Positions 6,690-13,661 of a DNA stretch of 22,155 nt are shown in pieces. Below the pieces are notes generated by a model. It saw only the letters and a program-made list of their open reading frames with translations. It was not told the origin of the DNA and did no database searches. A program made the translations under genes and the position numbers. Within the stretch, counting starts at the first letter, position 1. Each line of letters opens with the position of its first letter. Source of the DNA: Calditrichia bacterium (GTDB lineage: Bacteria; Calditrichota; Calditrichia; Calditrichales; Calditrichaceae); contig JALWEA010000579.1 in assembly GCA_027039465.1 (NCBI GenBank), positions 1 through 22,155 on the forward strand, read 5' to 3'.

Positions 6690-7922
6690 ATGAACATCCC
6701 TTTTGATATAAACACAACAAATGAAATTGATATTGATAAAGTATCCTTTAATCACTTTGGCGTTAAATATATTGGTATTGGAACACTTAAATGGAATAAA
6801 AAAGAAGGCTTCGAACTTAAAGCAAATTTCGATCCAGAAGATTATTTTAAATTTAAAGGTAAAAAAAGCTATGGGGGACCAAAACTCTTAAAAAACAAAC
6901 TTTTTAGTTTTTCAATAAATGAATTTTGGAAAGCATATACATGGATTCCTTTTTCAGAATTTAACGAGATTCCACTTTTGTTTGGCAATGGTAAAATTTC
7001 TGCCAATTTCTACAATCTTATTTTTTACTCTGAAGCGGTTTATAATAAAAATGAAAGTTTAGTTCGGGGTAATTGCTATTTTAATCTTGCAAAGGGCACC
7101 CATTTACCTGATGCAGTTTCTAAAGAAATTAAAATTAAAGATAATATAATTTTCCAAAGCAAAAAATTTGAAGGAATATTAATTGAAGATAATTTTTTTA
7201 GAATACAAGGATATTTAAATGATTCAAAGGTTTTTGAAATTTCTTGGGAGATGGACAAAGAATTAATTCCTAAAAATACTCAATGGGAAGTAGCAATTGC
7301 AATAAAAGATTCACTGTCTATTAATTTAGGACAAACTGTTGTACTCTTACGTAGGGACTTATACCGCAATGATAAATCTATCATAGAGCTTATAAAAGAA
7401 AAAGAAGTTACAGATCTTGGATACTTTAAACCTATTTATAACAAAAATTTTTTTGATAAAGAAAAATTTAATCTAATTTTTAAAGCATTATTAAAAAAAG
7501 ATAAAAACGCAAAAATTATCCATGAACTTTTTTATCAAATTGCTGATTCTTTGATAGTCAGAAATTTTGCTATGTGGCAGTTCATGCTAGCAAATTCTTT
7601 GGAAGCATTTTTAAGAACTTACTATGAGAAGCCTTTCCAGATTGGTAAAAAAAATGATACTTTCAAAGTAGAGTCATATTTGTATGAATTTAAAAGAGAA
7701 TATTTTGAAAAGGATTATGTCAAAGAATGGCGTGATATTTTTAAGAAAGTCTATCAATGCTATAAGGATTTGCGACATATTAATGCCCATCCTGATTGGC
7801 TCAACTCTTTAAATTCAGAAACTAATCAAAAAAAAATTGAAGCAATGAGATATCTTTCAAAATTTTATGGTTACGTGATTTTAGCATTAGCAGGATATAG
7901 AAATTTAAAACCGGAATTTTAG
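6690..7922 (+). CDS. Putative ApeA-like HEPN-domain protein (anti-phage RNase candidate)
   Basis: A 410-residue protein of two parts. Residues about 1-240 are rich in predicted beta strands. Residues about 255-410 are helical and contain NSLEAFLRTYY (near 303-313), typical of the first HEPN helices, and DLRHINAHPDW, whose Arg362-x4-His367 fits the R-x4-6-H catalytic signature of HEPN ribonucleases, with the usual polar residue directly after Arg. A beta-rich N-terminal domain followed by a C-terminal HEPN domain is the architecture of ApeA, a single-gene abortive-infection-type RNase. I assign the family by architecture and motif only. No signal peptide or membrane helix is seen. The ATG at 6690 has no clear ribosome site and may rely on coupling to the small ORF ending seven bases before it. 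GC content is far below the neighbours on both sides, a sign of horizontal acquisition. Alternative: another HEPN protein unrelated to defence. Confidence 0.7.
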   Translation: MNIPFDINTTNEIDIDKVSFNHFGVKYIGIGTLKWNKKEGFELKANFDPEDYFKFKGKKSYGGPKLLKNKLFSFSINEFWKAYTWIPFSEFNEIPLLFGNGKISANFYNLIFYSEAVYNKNESLVRGNCYFNLAKGTHLPDAVSKEIKIKDNIIFQSKKFEGILIEDNFFRIQGYLNDSKVFEISWEMDKELIPKNTQWEVAIAIKDSLSINLGQTVVLLRRDLYRNDKSIIELIKEKEVTDLGYFKPIYNKNFFDKEKFNLIFKALLKKDKNAKIIHELFYQIADSLIVRNFAMWQFMLANSLEAFLRTYYEKPFQIGKKNDTFKVESYLYEFKREYFEKDYVKEWRDIFKKVYQCYKDLRHINAHPDWLNSLNSETNQKKIEAMRYLSKFYGYVILALAGYRNLKPEF

Positions 7923-7973
7923 AAAATTTCTTTTTTGGAAATCTTAATTAATTGTCGTATGTTAGCCCAATCA

Positions 7974-8110
7974 AATTGAGCGATTTGGCTCAGGCCATCG
8001 CAAAACAGCGCCGAAAGTCGGGGCGCTGCGAGAATCTTGCCTCAAAGAAACTTACCCTTAGGTGTAAACGGCAGGCTCTTCCAATTATTTGCACTCAAAA
8101 TTGCTCAATT
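7974..8110. repeat. 137-bp segment with 15-bp imperfect terminal inverted repeats
   Basis: The left end AATTGAGCGATTTGG (7974-7988) and the complement of 8096-8110, AATTGAGCAATTTTG, match at 13 of 15 bases. Inside is a strong hairpin, CAGCGCC (8006-8012) with GGCGCTG (8022-8028). No target-site duplication was found. It may be a small non-autonomous element or a structured RNA segment. Confidence 0.45.
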
Positions 8111-8223
8111 CAGGTCCGACCCGTTGCACGGTCGACCGATGTTACGAATTTGGAGCTGTGAATTGGATTGAGGCATGCCGTCATCCCGTTTATGCATCAT
8201 TCCGAACATCCGAACGGCAAATA

Positions 8224-8274
8224 CGTTAATCGTGTATTCGATATTCGTGAATCATAGCTTGGCGGATTTGCGCA
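8224..8274 (+). repeat. Diverged third copy of the long direct repeat (partial)
   Basis: CGTTAATCGTGTATTCGATA and the following TTCG match the start of the 2941/3296 repeats (from 2948) at 22 of 24 positions. TTTGCGCA (8267-8274) follows at a slightly longer distance than in those copies. It shows that the repeat family is dispersed. Confidence 0.6.
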
Positions 8275-8401
8275 CAGCCGGATGTCGCTGTTTGTTTTTA
8301 CGGCTATTTTTGCCCTAAAACCAATCACCCGGATCGGACACGATAACCGGCGGCTTACAATCCGGACAGTTCAATCATTCGTCCAACACCACGGCTAAAA
8401 T

Positions 8402-8431
8402 GCCCCTTCCCGCGCCAATAAGGAAAAGGGC
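8402..8431 (+). promoter_or_regulatory. Hairpin in the helicase leader
   Basis: GCCCCTTCC (8402-8410) can pair with GGAAAAGGGC (8422-8431), leaving a small bulge and an 11-base loop. It lies 62 bases before the helicase ATG. Cold-shock-type DEAD-box helicase genes often carry long structured leaders, so a regulatory role is possible but unproven. Confidence 0.3.
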
Positions 8432-8493
8432 TTCATCGTGCAAATAGGACCGTCGGACAATGGACATTAACTTTATTTAAGGAAAGATTTTTT

Positions 8494-10080
8494 ATGGAAA
8501 ACACAAAAACATTTGACGACTTCGGTTTATCCGCCAATACATTAAGCGCTATTAAAGCCAAAGGATTCGAAGAGCCGACCGACATTCAGGCGTTAACCAT
8601 TCCCGTCATGCTACGGGACGACACCAACATTATTTCGCAAGCGCAAACGGGCACGGGCAAAACCGCCGCCTTCGGCTTGCCGTTGATTGAAATGGTGAAC
8701 ACAAAGGCCAAAAACGTGCAGGCTCTGATTCTGGTACCGACACGCGAGCTGGCTAATCAGGTTTCGGAAGAAATCAACTCGCTGAAAGGCGACCGCGATC
8801 TGCGCATTGTGCCCATTTACGGCGGTCAATCCATCGACTTACAATTGCGCCGTTTGAAACAGGGCATTCACATTGTGGTGGGCACTCCCGGTCGGGTGAT
8901 TGATCACATCAAACGCCGGACGTTGAAATTGGGCGGCATTGAACATTTAATCCTAGACGAAGCCGATGAAATGTTGAATATGGGTTTTATCGATGACATC
9001 GAAGAGATCATGAAGCACACCAATCCGGAAAAACGTACGTTGCTCTTTTCAGCCACCATTCCGCCGCGTATTAAGGATTTGGCCCGCAAATACATGAACG
9101 GCTACGAATTCATTACGGTAAAAAAGAAACCGCTGACCACCAAATTAACGCAGCAAATCTACTACGAAATCAAAGCATCGGATAAGTTCGAAGCGCTGTG
9201 TCGCATCATCGACATGGAGAGTGATTTTTACGGCTTGGTTTTCTGCCGCACAAAAAACGACGCCGATCAGGTCGCCAACCATTTAATCGACCGCGGTTAC
9301 GACGCCGAGGCCTTACACGGCGATATTTCGCAAGCGCAACGCGAGCGTACTTTGGCCAAATTCAAGAAACAACGCACGCACATTTTAGTCGCAACCGACG
9401 TGGCCGCACGTGGCATTGATGTGAACAATCTGACCCACGTTATTAATTACGCCCTGCCGCAAGACCCGGAATCGTACGTGCACCGCATCGGTCGCACCGG
9501 ACGCGCCGGAAATCAGGGTACGGCCATTACGTTTATTACGCCTAGCGAATACAAACGCCTGATGTTTATTCAGCGCATGGCCAAAGCCGATATTAAAAAG
9601 AAAAAGCTGCCGGGCGTTGATGAGGTGATTAAAGCTAAGAAAGAAAAAATTCAGGACGATTTGGCTACCATTCTCGAAGGAACTTTGGACAAGAAATATT
9701 ACAATTGGGCCAAACAATTACTGGAAGACAAAAGTCCTACGGAGGTTGTAGCGGCCTTACTCAATTACAGTTTTGAAGAAGACCTCAATCCCGAAACCTA
9801 CAATAATATCAATGATACACGATCCAAAGGCAATCCCCTGGACAAGCAGGGCAAAACGCGTTTGTTTATCGCGCTGGGGAAAAAGGACAAGCTTAACTCC
9901 AAAAAGCTGATAGAACTGATTCGCAGCCGCGTGGCCATTAAACCCAAACAAATTAACGATATTCAAGTGTTGGATAAGTTCTCGTTTGTTACGGTTCCGT
10001 TTAATATGGCGGAGCAAATTGTGGGCAGTTTTAGGCAACGTGGAGGCCGACCGCTCATTACACATGCCAAAGGCCATTAA
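8494..10080 (+). CDS. ATP-dependent DEAD-box RNA helicase, DeaD/DbpA type
   Basis: A 528-residue cytoplasmic RNA helicase acting in ribosome assembly and/or RNA turnover. The full motif set is present in order: Q motif (FDDFGLS...PTDIQ), AQTGTGKT (I), PTRELA (Ia), TPGRVID (Ib), DEADEM (II), SAT (III), VATDVAARGID (V) and HRIGRTGRAG (VI). After the two RecA-like domains (to about residue 370) comes a helical extension. The final ~75 residues (TRLFIALGKKDKL onward, with FSFVTVP) match the DbpA RNA-binding domain, an RRM-like fold also found in CsdA/DeaD. The total length lies between DbpA (about 460) and E. coli DeaD (about 630), so I give no symbol. The ATG follows AAGGAA (8479-8484). It ends on the same TTAA as the convergent glycosyltransferase gene, leaving no space for a separate terminator. 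Confidence 0.95.
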   Translation: MENTKTFDDFGLSANTLSAIKAKGFEEPTDIQALTIPVMLRDDTNIISQAQTGTGKTAAFGLPLIEMVNTKAKNVQALILVPTRELANQVSEEINSLKGDRDLRIVPIYGGQSIDLQLRRLKQGIHIVVGTPGRVIDHIKRRTLKLGGIEHLILDEADEMLNMGFIDDIEEIMKHTNPEKRTLLFSATIPPRIKDLARKYMNGYEFITVKKKPLTTKLTQQIYYEIKASDKFEALCRIIDMESDFYGLVFCRTKNDADQVANHLIDRGYDAEALHGDISQAQRERTLAKFKKQRTHILVATDVAARGIDVNNLTHVINYALPQDPESYVHRIGRTGRAGNQGTAITFITPSEYKRLMFIQRMAKADIKKKKLPGVDEVIKAKKEKIQDDLATILEGTLDKKYYNWAKQLLEDKSPTEVVAALLNYSFEEDLNPETYNNINDTRSKGNPLDKQGKTRLFIALGKKDKLNSKKLIELIRSRVAIKPKQINDIQVLDKFSFVTVPFNMAEQIVGSFRQRGGRPLITHAKGH

Positions 10081-11354
10081 TTCTCTTTGATAGCCTGTTC
10101 AAAAAAATCAACAAACTCTTTGGCTTGCTTTTCACGACGGTAATTTTCAATGCCGTTAAAAGAAAATTGCGGAATATTTCCCGACGCCCATGCAGACAAA
10201 GTAGCGCTGATTTCCTTGATTTTTTGCGGAGAAATTACCACGCCCGAAGCGGTTTGACGAATCACATCGGCCGCTTCCCCTTTTTCGGGCACCAGAGCTA
10301 AAATCGGTTTTTTCAGCGCCAGATATTCGTACACTTTGCCGCCTACGGTAAAAACGCTGCGTTTACAACGATCGTCCAAAATAAAGCACAATGCATCGAC
10401 CTGCTTGAGAACCCGCAAGCTGTCTTTGTGCGGCAAATAGCCATGTAAAATTAATTGATTCTCCAACCCGAATTTGGCCGCTAATTTTTTCAAATCGATA
10501 TGCGCCTTGCCCGTAAAAACAAAACGTACCTTTGCCCCCTGCACGGGGTTTGCCGCCTTGAATTCGGCCATGGCTTTAAACAATGGCGTGGGATGGTTAA
10601 TGTGCGAATAAATCGTGCCGGAAAAGGCAATGTCAAAGGTTTCCTTGTGAGCAATCTGCGTTTCACCGGCAAGTTCATTAAAATCATCCGCATCAAATCC
10701 GTTGGGGATAACCTTCCATTTGGCCTGAGCAAAATCAGGTATTTCCCGCCGATAAAAATCCAAGGCTCTCCGGTAAGCGTGAATACCGAACTTTACAGGT
10801 CTAACGGCTTTGAGCTCCAAACGTTGGTCTAAATAGCGATGTAAAGGCGTTGGATAAATTTTGTAGGGATTCAATGACCAGGGATCACGCATATCCAAAA
10901 TCACCGGTAAGCGAAATTGCTCCTGTATACGACGGACTAAAAAAGACAGAGAATAAGGCGGAATACTGACTAAAACCACATCGTACTTTTCCGTTTTTAA
11001 TTCCTGCTCAATCGACTTCCAGGCAAGGGCAAGCCATTTTTTGCGGCTGTCCGGCAAATAGAAAAAAGCGCTTAAATAGCGCTTCCAAAAGCTCGATTTA
11101 CTCATCAAAGAAGCAGATCGTTTTTTAACATTGGGCAAAAGAGAAAAAGGAACGCGAATGATATTGGTAGATTGAGGAATTTCTTCAATCAAGGAAGGGT
11201 CTCGTGCGATAATATCTCCCGGTTCGTCGGCCGTAATCACGGTAAACCGCCAACCCATACCCGAGGCAAACTTCACCAATTTGGCCATCCGTTGCACGCC
11301 TCCGCCGCCTAACGGGGGAAAATAATACGTAATGATTAAAGCCCGTCGATCCAT
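10077..11354 (-). CDS. Glycosyltransferase, family 4-like (GT-B fold)
   Basis: A 425-residue protein with the GT-B layout. The N-terminal half starts ALIITYYFPPLGGGGVQRMAK, the glycine-rich acceptor-side loop typical of GT4 enzymes. The C-terminal half contains IAFSGTIYSHINH, VRFVFTGKAH and a donor-site helix KVYEYLALKKPILALVPEKGEAADVI, where the two conserved acidic residues of the E-x7-E type lie near YEYLALKKP and EKGE. It is expected to transfer a sugar from a nucleotide-sugar donor, probably in surface polysaccharide or glycoprotein synthesis; donor and acceptor are unknown. There is no signal peptide. The start overlaps the last 19 bases of the deoxynucleoside kinase gene, implying co-transcription and coupled translation. 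The stop overlaps the convergent helicase stop. No other polysaccharide genes are nearby, so the pathway cannot be named. Confidence 0.88.
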   Translation of the reverse strand: MDRRALIITYYFPPLGGGGVQRMAKLVKFASGMGWRFTVITADEPGDIIARDPSLIEEIPQSTNIIRVPFSLLPNVKKRSASLMSKSSFWKRYLSAFFYLPDSRKKWLALAWKSIEQELKTEKYDVVLVSIPPYSLSFLVRRIQEQFRLPVILDMRDPWSLNPYKIYPTPLHRYLDQRLELKAVRPVKFGIHAYRRALDFYRREIPDFAQAKWKVIPNGFDADDFNELAGETQIAHKETFDIAFSGTIYSHINHPTPLFKAMAEFKAANPVQGAKVRFVFTGKAHIDLKKLAAKFGLENQLILHGYLPHKDSLRVLKQVDALCFILDDRCKRSVFTVGGKVYEYLALKKPILALVPEKGEAADVIRQTASGVVISPQKIKEISATLSAWASGNIPQFSFNGIENYRREKQAKEFVDFFEQAIKEN

Positions 11355-11986
11355 CGCTGATTTTCCAGGTCTCGAATGGTTTGGTACAAAATATTAAAAT
11401 CTTTGGGATTGTGCTCAAAGTCCCGGTTGGCCATATCAAACGTAAACACTTTGAACCCGGCTGCTTTGGCGCGTTCAATCCATTCCTCATAAGCCTGATT
11501 CAAGCGCTCCAGATAAGCCCGATCCATCTGCAATTCGTAACTGCGTCCCCGTTTGCGAATATGTTCAAACAGCAAATCGGTGGTAGCGCGCAGGTAAATG
11601 ATTAAATCGGGTTTGCGCAGGTAACTTGTCATAATTTCAAACAAGGCTTTGTAATTATCAAAATCGCGATCGGACATTAAACCCTGTTTGTGCAAGGTTG
11701 TGGCAAAAATTTCCGCATCTTCGTATATGCTGCGATCCTGAATGCATGAACCCGGCCACTCGGTAATTTCCTTTTGGCTGATGAAACGATGGGAAAGAAA
11801 ATAGATTTGCAAATGGAAACTCCAACGTTTCATGTCTTTGTAAAAATCTTCCAAATACGGATTGTCGATTACTTTTTCGTAATAGGCCTTCCAGCCCAAT
11901 TTTTGGCTGAGCATGCGCGTTAAAGTGGTTTTACCCACTCCGATATTCCCGGCAATAGCCACATATAATTTTCGATTTTCCGCCAA
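11336..11986 (-). CDS. Deoxynucleoside kinase (deoxyadenosine/deoxyguanosine kinase family)
   Basis: A 216-residue P-loop kinase of the dNK family, which phosphorylates deoxynucleosides with ATP or another NTP for dNTP salvage. Visible motifs: the P-loop GNIGVGKTTL (residues 14-23), the catalytic-side Glu in YYEKVIDNPYL, QDRSIYEDAEIF (the DRS substrate/phosphate motif) and the Arg-rich lid in LLFEHIRKRGRSYE. Which base it prefers cannot be read by eye. The start is a TTG at 11986 with GAGGG nine bases upstream. An in-frame TGA lies two codons before it, so the start cannot be further out, and the ATG at 11993 is in another frame and leads to a short dead end. It overlaps the following glycosyltransferase gene by 19 bases. 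A 147-base AT-rich gap separates it from the TonB-like gene, so it may have its own promoter. Confidence 0.92.
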   Translation of the reverse strand: MAENRKLYVAIAGNIGVGKTTLTRMLSQKLGWKAYYEKVIDNPYLEDFYKDMKRWSFHLQIYFLSHRFISQKEITEWPGSCIQDRSIYEDAEIFATTLHKQGLMSDRDFDNYKALFEIMTSYLRKPDLIIYLRATTDLLFEHIRKRGRSYELQMDRAYLERLNQAYEEWIERAKAAGFKVFTFDMANRDFEHNPKDFNILYQTIRDLENQRWIDGL

Positions 11987-12133
11987 CGATCATACCCTCG
12001 AATTTAGTTAAATATCCGTCCCTAATTTAATTATTTCCGGCAAACAAAACGAATAAAAACCCGTATGGTGTTTTCCAAAAGTAGGTAATCGAACAAATTA
12101 AAACAATTTTTTATTAAAGAATGAATTTAAATG

Positions 12134-13633
12134 TTAAAACATGAACAGGATGCTGGTAGAAAATCGCACAGGCACCCCTTTGACCGTACCTGGTTCAAAG
12201 CGAAATTTCATAGCGGCATCCAAAGCCAATTGATCGTAATAATAATTCAACCCCCGTAAAACCTTGGCTTGTTCCACCGTGCCTTTACGGCTGACAACAA
12301 CGCGTACCATAACTTTACCGTGCTCGTACATCCCTTTGGCCGGATCATCGATAACGGGTTGCGCTTCCTTTACCACCTTGACCTTCTTGTCCAAAAATAC
12401 ATCAAGAAAAATCTGATTGTAATCGATTTTAGGCTTCTGCTCTTCTTCAACATTTTCAACATTCGTTTGAGAAATTGTTTGTTTGGCGGGCTTCGGCAAG
12501 GGTTTATTTTCCTGAAGCGTATCTTTGTTGGTCTGTGCAATCAATTCTTTCGGTTGAATCGTTTTTTCGGCTTTGGCAAGGGTCTCCGCAACAGCAATAT
12601 TTTTCTTTGCCGTTTCTTCGGGAGCAACGATTTTAGGTTTTTGAGGAAGCTGCTCTTTTTGAGTGGCAACGGCAAGATTCGATTCCTGCCTGTTCTCTAC
12701 CGTATCCTTAGGAGCGGGTGCCGGAGGTTGCTGAGCCAAAAGCATTTTCTTGTACAAATCCACGTTCCCTTTAATCGGATTAAAATCCACCGTTCCGAAT
12801 CGATCCGCATCCGCTTTATCGTAAATATGCGCCAAAATGGTTTTCAAATCCTGGCTGCCCCAGGAATTTCCCTCGGCCTTAATATCGTTGGATGAATGGT
12901 TGTAAACATCGTATTCAAGATTATCAAACAACGCGTTTCGACCGGGATTGAAGTTTGGCCCTTTTTGCAAATCCCCTAAATTCGGTTTCGATGAGCCAAA
13001 AGCAATAATCCCGATTTGATTTTTGGTGATCAAATTATCGGTTAAAATCGGCTGAGCGCCTGTTTCACACACCACCCCGGCATAACCGTTATCCCGAATG
13101 ATATTACCGATCAACTTGGCTCGCGAACGAACCGCAACTTTTACCCCGGCATTGTAATTGAACTGAATTTGACAATTTTGTATGATCGGATCGCTTTTTT
13201 TAATATCAAATCCATTGTAGGCATATTCAATTACGGAAAATTCAAAGACGGCAGGTTTTGTGTTATTAAGGATGACGATACCGGCCCAATCCTGCATGCG
13301 CGGGTTTTTTGCCGCGGAGGTAAAAACAATCTTGCGGTTAATCGTTCCCTTACTGATAATGGTTCCTTTGACAATCAGTTCCGCACGTGTTTTATCAAAT
13401 CCGGAATGATTAACATCTTTATTGGGCTCAAATAAAATGCGGGTTCCGGGAGCAATTTGCAGATGGCCGGAAGGCGCAACGACCACGTCGCCGCGAATTA
13501 AAATAGTCCCGGACCAGCGGGTTTCTCCGGTAATGGTCTTCGTCTTAATAATACGGGCCGTTCCTCTATTCTGCGCTAAAGCAAAAACGGCCATAAAAAT
13601 GTACAAACAAGCAAGAATAAATAATTTTCTCAT
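12134..13633 (-). CDS. Exported beta-helix protein with TonB-type C-terminal domain
   Basis: A 499-residue envelope protein. The N-terminus MRKLFILACLYIFMAVFALAQ is a signal peptide, probably cleaved after ALA; there is no lipobox Cys. Residues about 35-260 have the spacing of a right-handed parallel beta-helix (repeated patterns such as PIIQNCQIQFNYNAGVKVA, then KLIGNIIRDNGYAGVV and ILTDNLITKNQIGII). Residues about 290-400 are a Pro/Lys/Glu/Gln-rich linker. The last ~75 residues (GKVMVRVVVSRKGTVEQAKV ... ALDAAMKFRFEPG) are a TonB C-terminal domain, which in TonB contacts outer-membrane receptors. Classical TonB keeps an uncleaved N-terminal helix that binds ExbB/ExbD; here a secreted beta-helix takes that place, so energy transduction is doubtful and a structural or receptor-binding role is more likely. 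It lies 28 bases after the cheA stop and may belong to that operon. No good ribosome site is seen. Confidence 0.82.
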   Translation of the reverse strand: MRKLFILACLYIFMAVFALAQNRGTARIIKTKTITGETRWSGTILIRGDVVVAPSGHLQIAPGTRILFEPNKDVNHSGFDKTRAELIVKGTIISKGTINRKIVFTSAAKNPRMQDWAGIVILNNTKPAVFEFSVIEYAYNGFDIKKSDPIIQNCQIQFNYNAGVKVAVRSRAKLIGNIIRDNGYAGVVCETGAQPILTDNLITKNQIGIIAFGSSKPNLGDLQKGPNFNPGRNALFDNLEYDVYNHSSNDIKAEGNSWGSQDLKTILAHIYDKADADRFGTVDFNPIKGNVDLYKKMLLAQQPPAPAPKDTVENRQESNLAVATQKEQLPQKPKIVAPEETAKKNIAVAETLAKAEKTIQPKELIAQTNKDTLQENKPLPKPAKQTISQTNVENVEEEQKPKIDYNQIFLDVFLDKKVKVVKEAQPVIDDPAKGMYEHGKVMVRVVVSRKGTVEQAKVLRGLNYYYDQLALDAAMKFRFEPGTVKGVPVRFSTSILFMF

Positions 13634-13661
13634 ATTGACCGATTAAACCATTGATTAAAAA

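Larger units (their letters stand above)
7923..8493. other. Gene-free region between the AT-rich island and the helicase
   Basis: GC content returns to the genomic level from about 7970. No credible protein is encoded; the 69-codon TTG-started frame at 7952-8161 has no ribosome site and crosses hairpins. The region holds a 137-bp segment bounded by inverted repeats (7974-8110), a diverged copy of the long repeat seen at 2941 and 3296, and about 200 bases that probably contain the helicase promoter and leader. Confidence 0.65.

Noticed and set aside
7952..8161. 69-codon TTG-started frame after the HEPN-like gene
   Set aside because: No ribosome site, crosses an inverted-repeat element and hairpins, and matches no recognisable pattern.
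10500..10832. 110-codon plus-strand frame opposite the glycosyltransferase
   Set aside because: Antisense to a well-supported gene, with no ribosome site or recognisable motif.
12269..12895. Long plus-strand frame opposite the TonB-like gene
   Set aside because: It lies entirely antisense to a gene with clear domains and is Phe/Arg-rich, as expected of a shadow frame.
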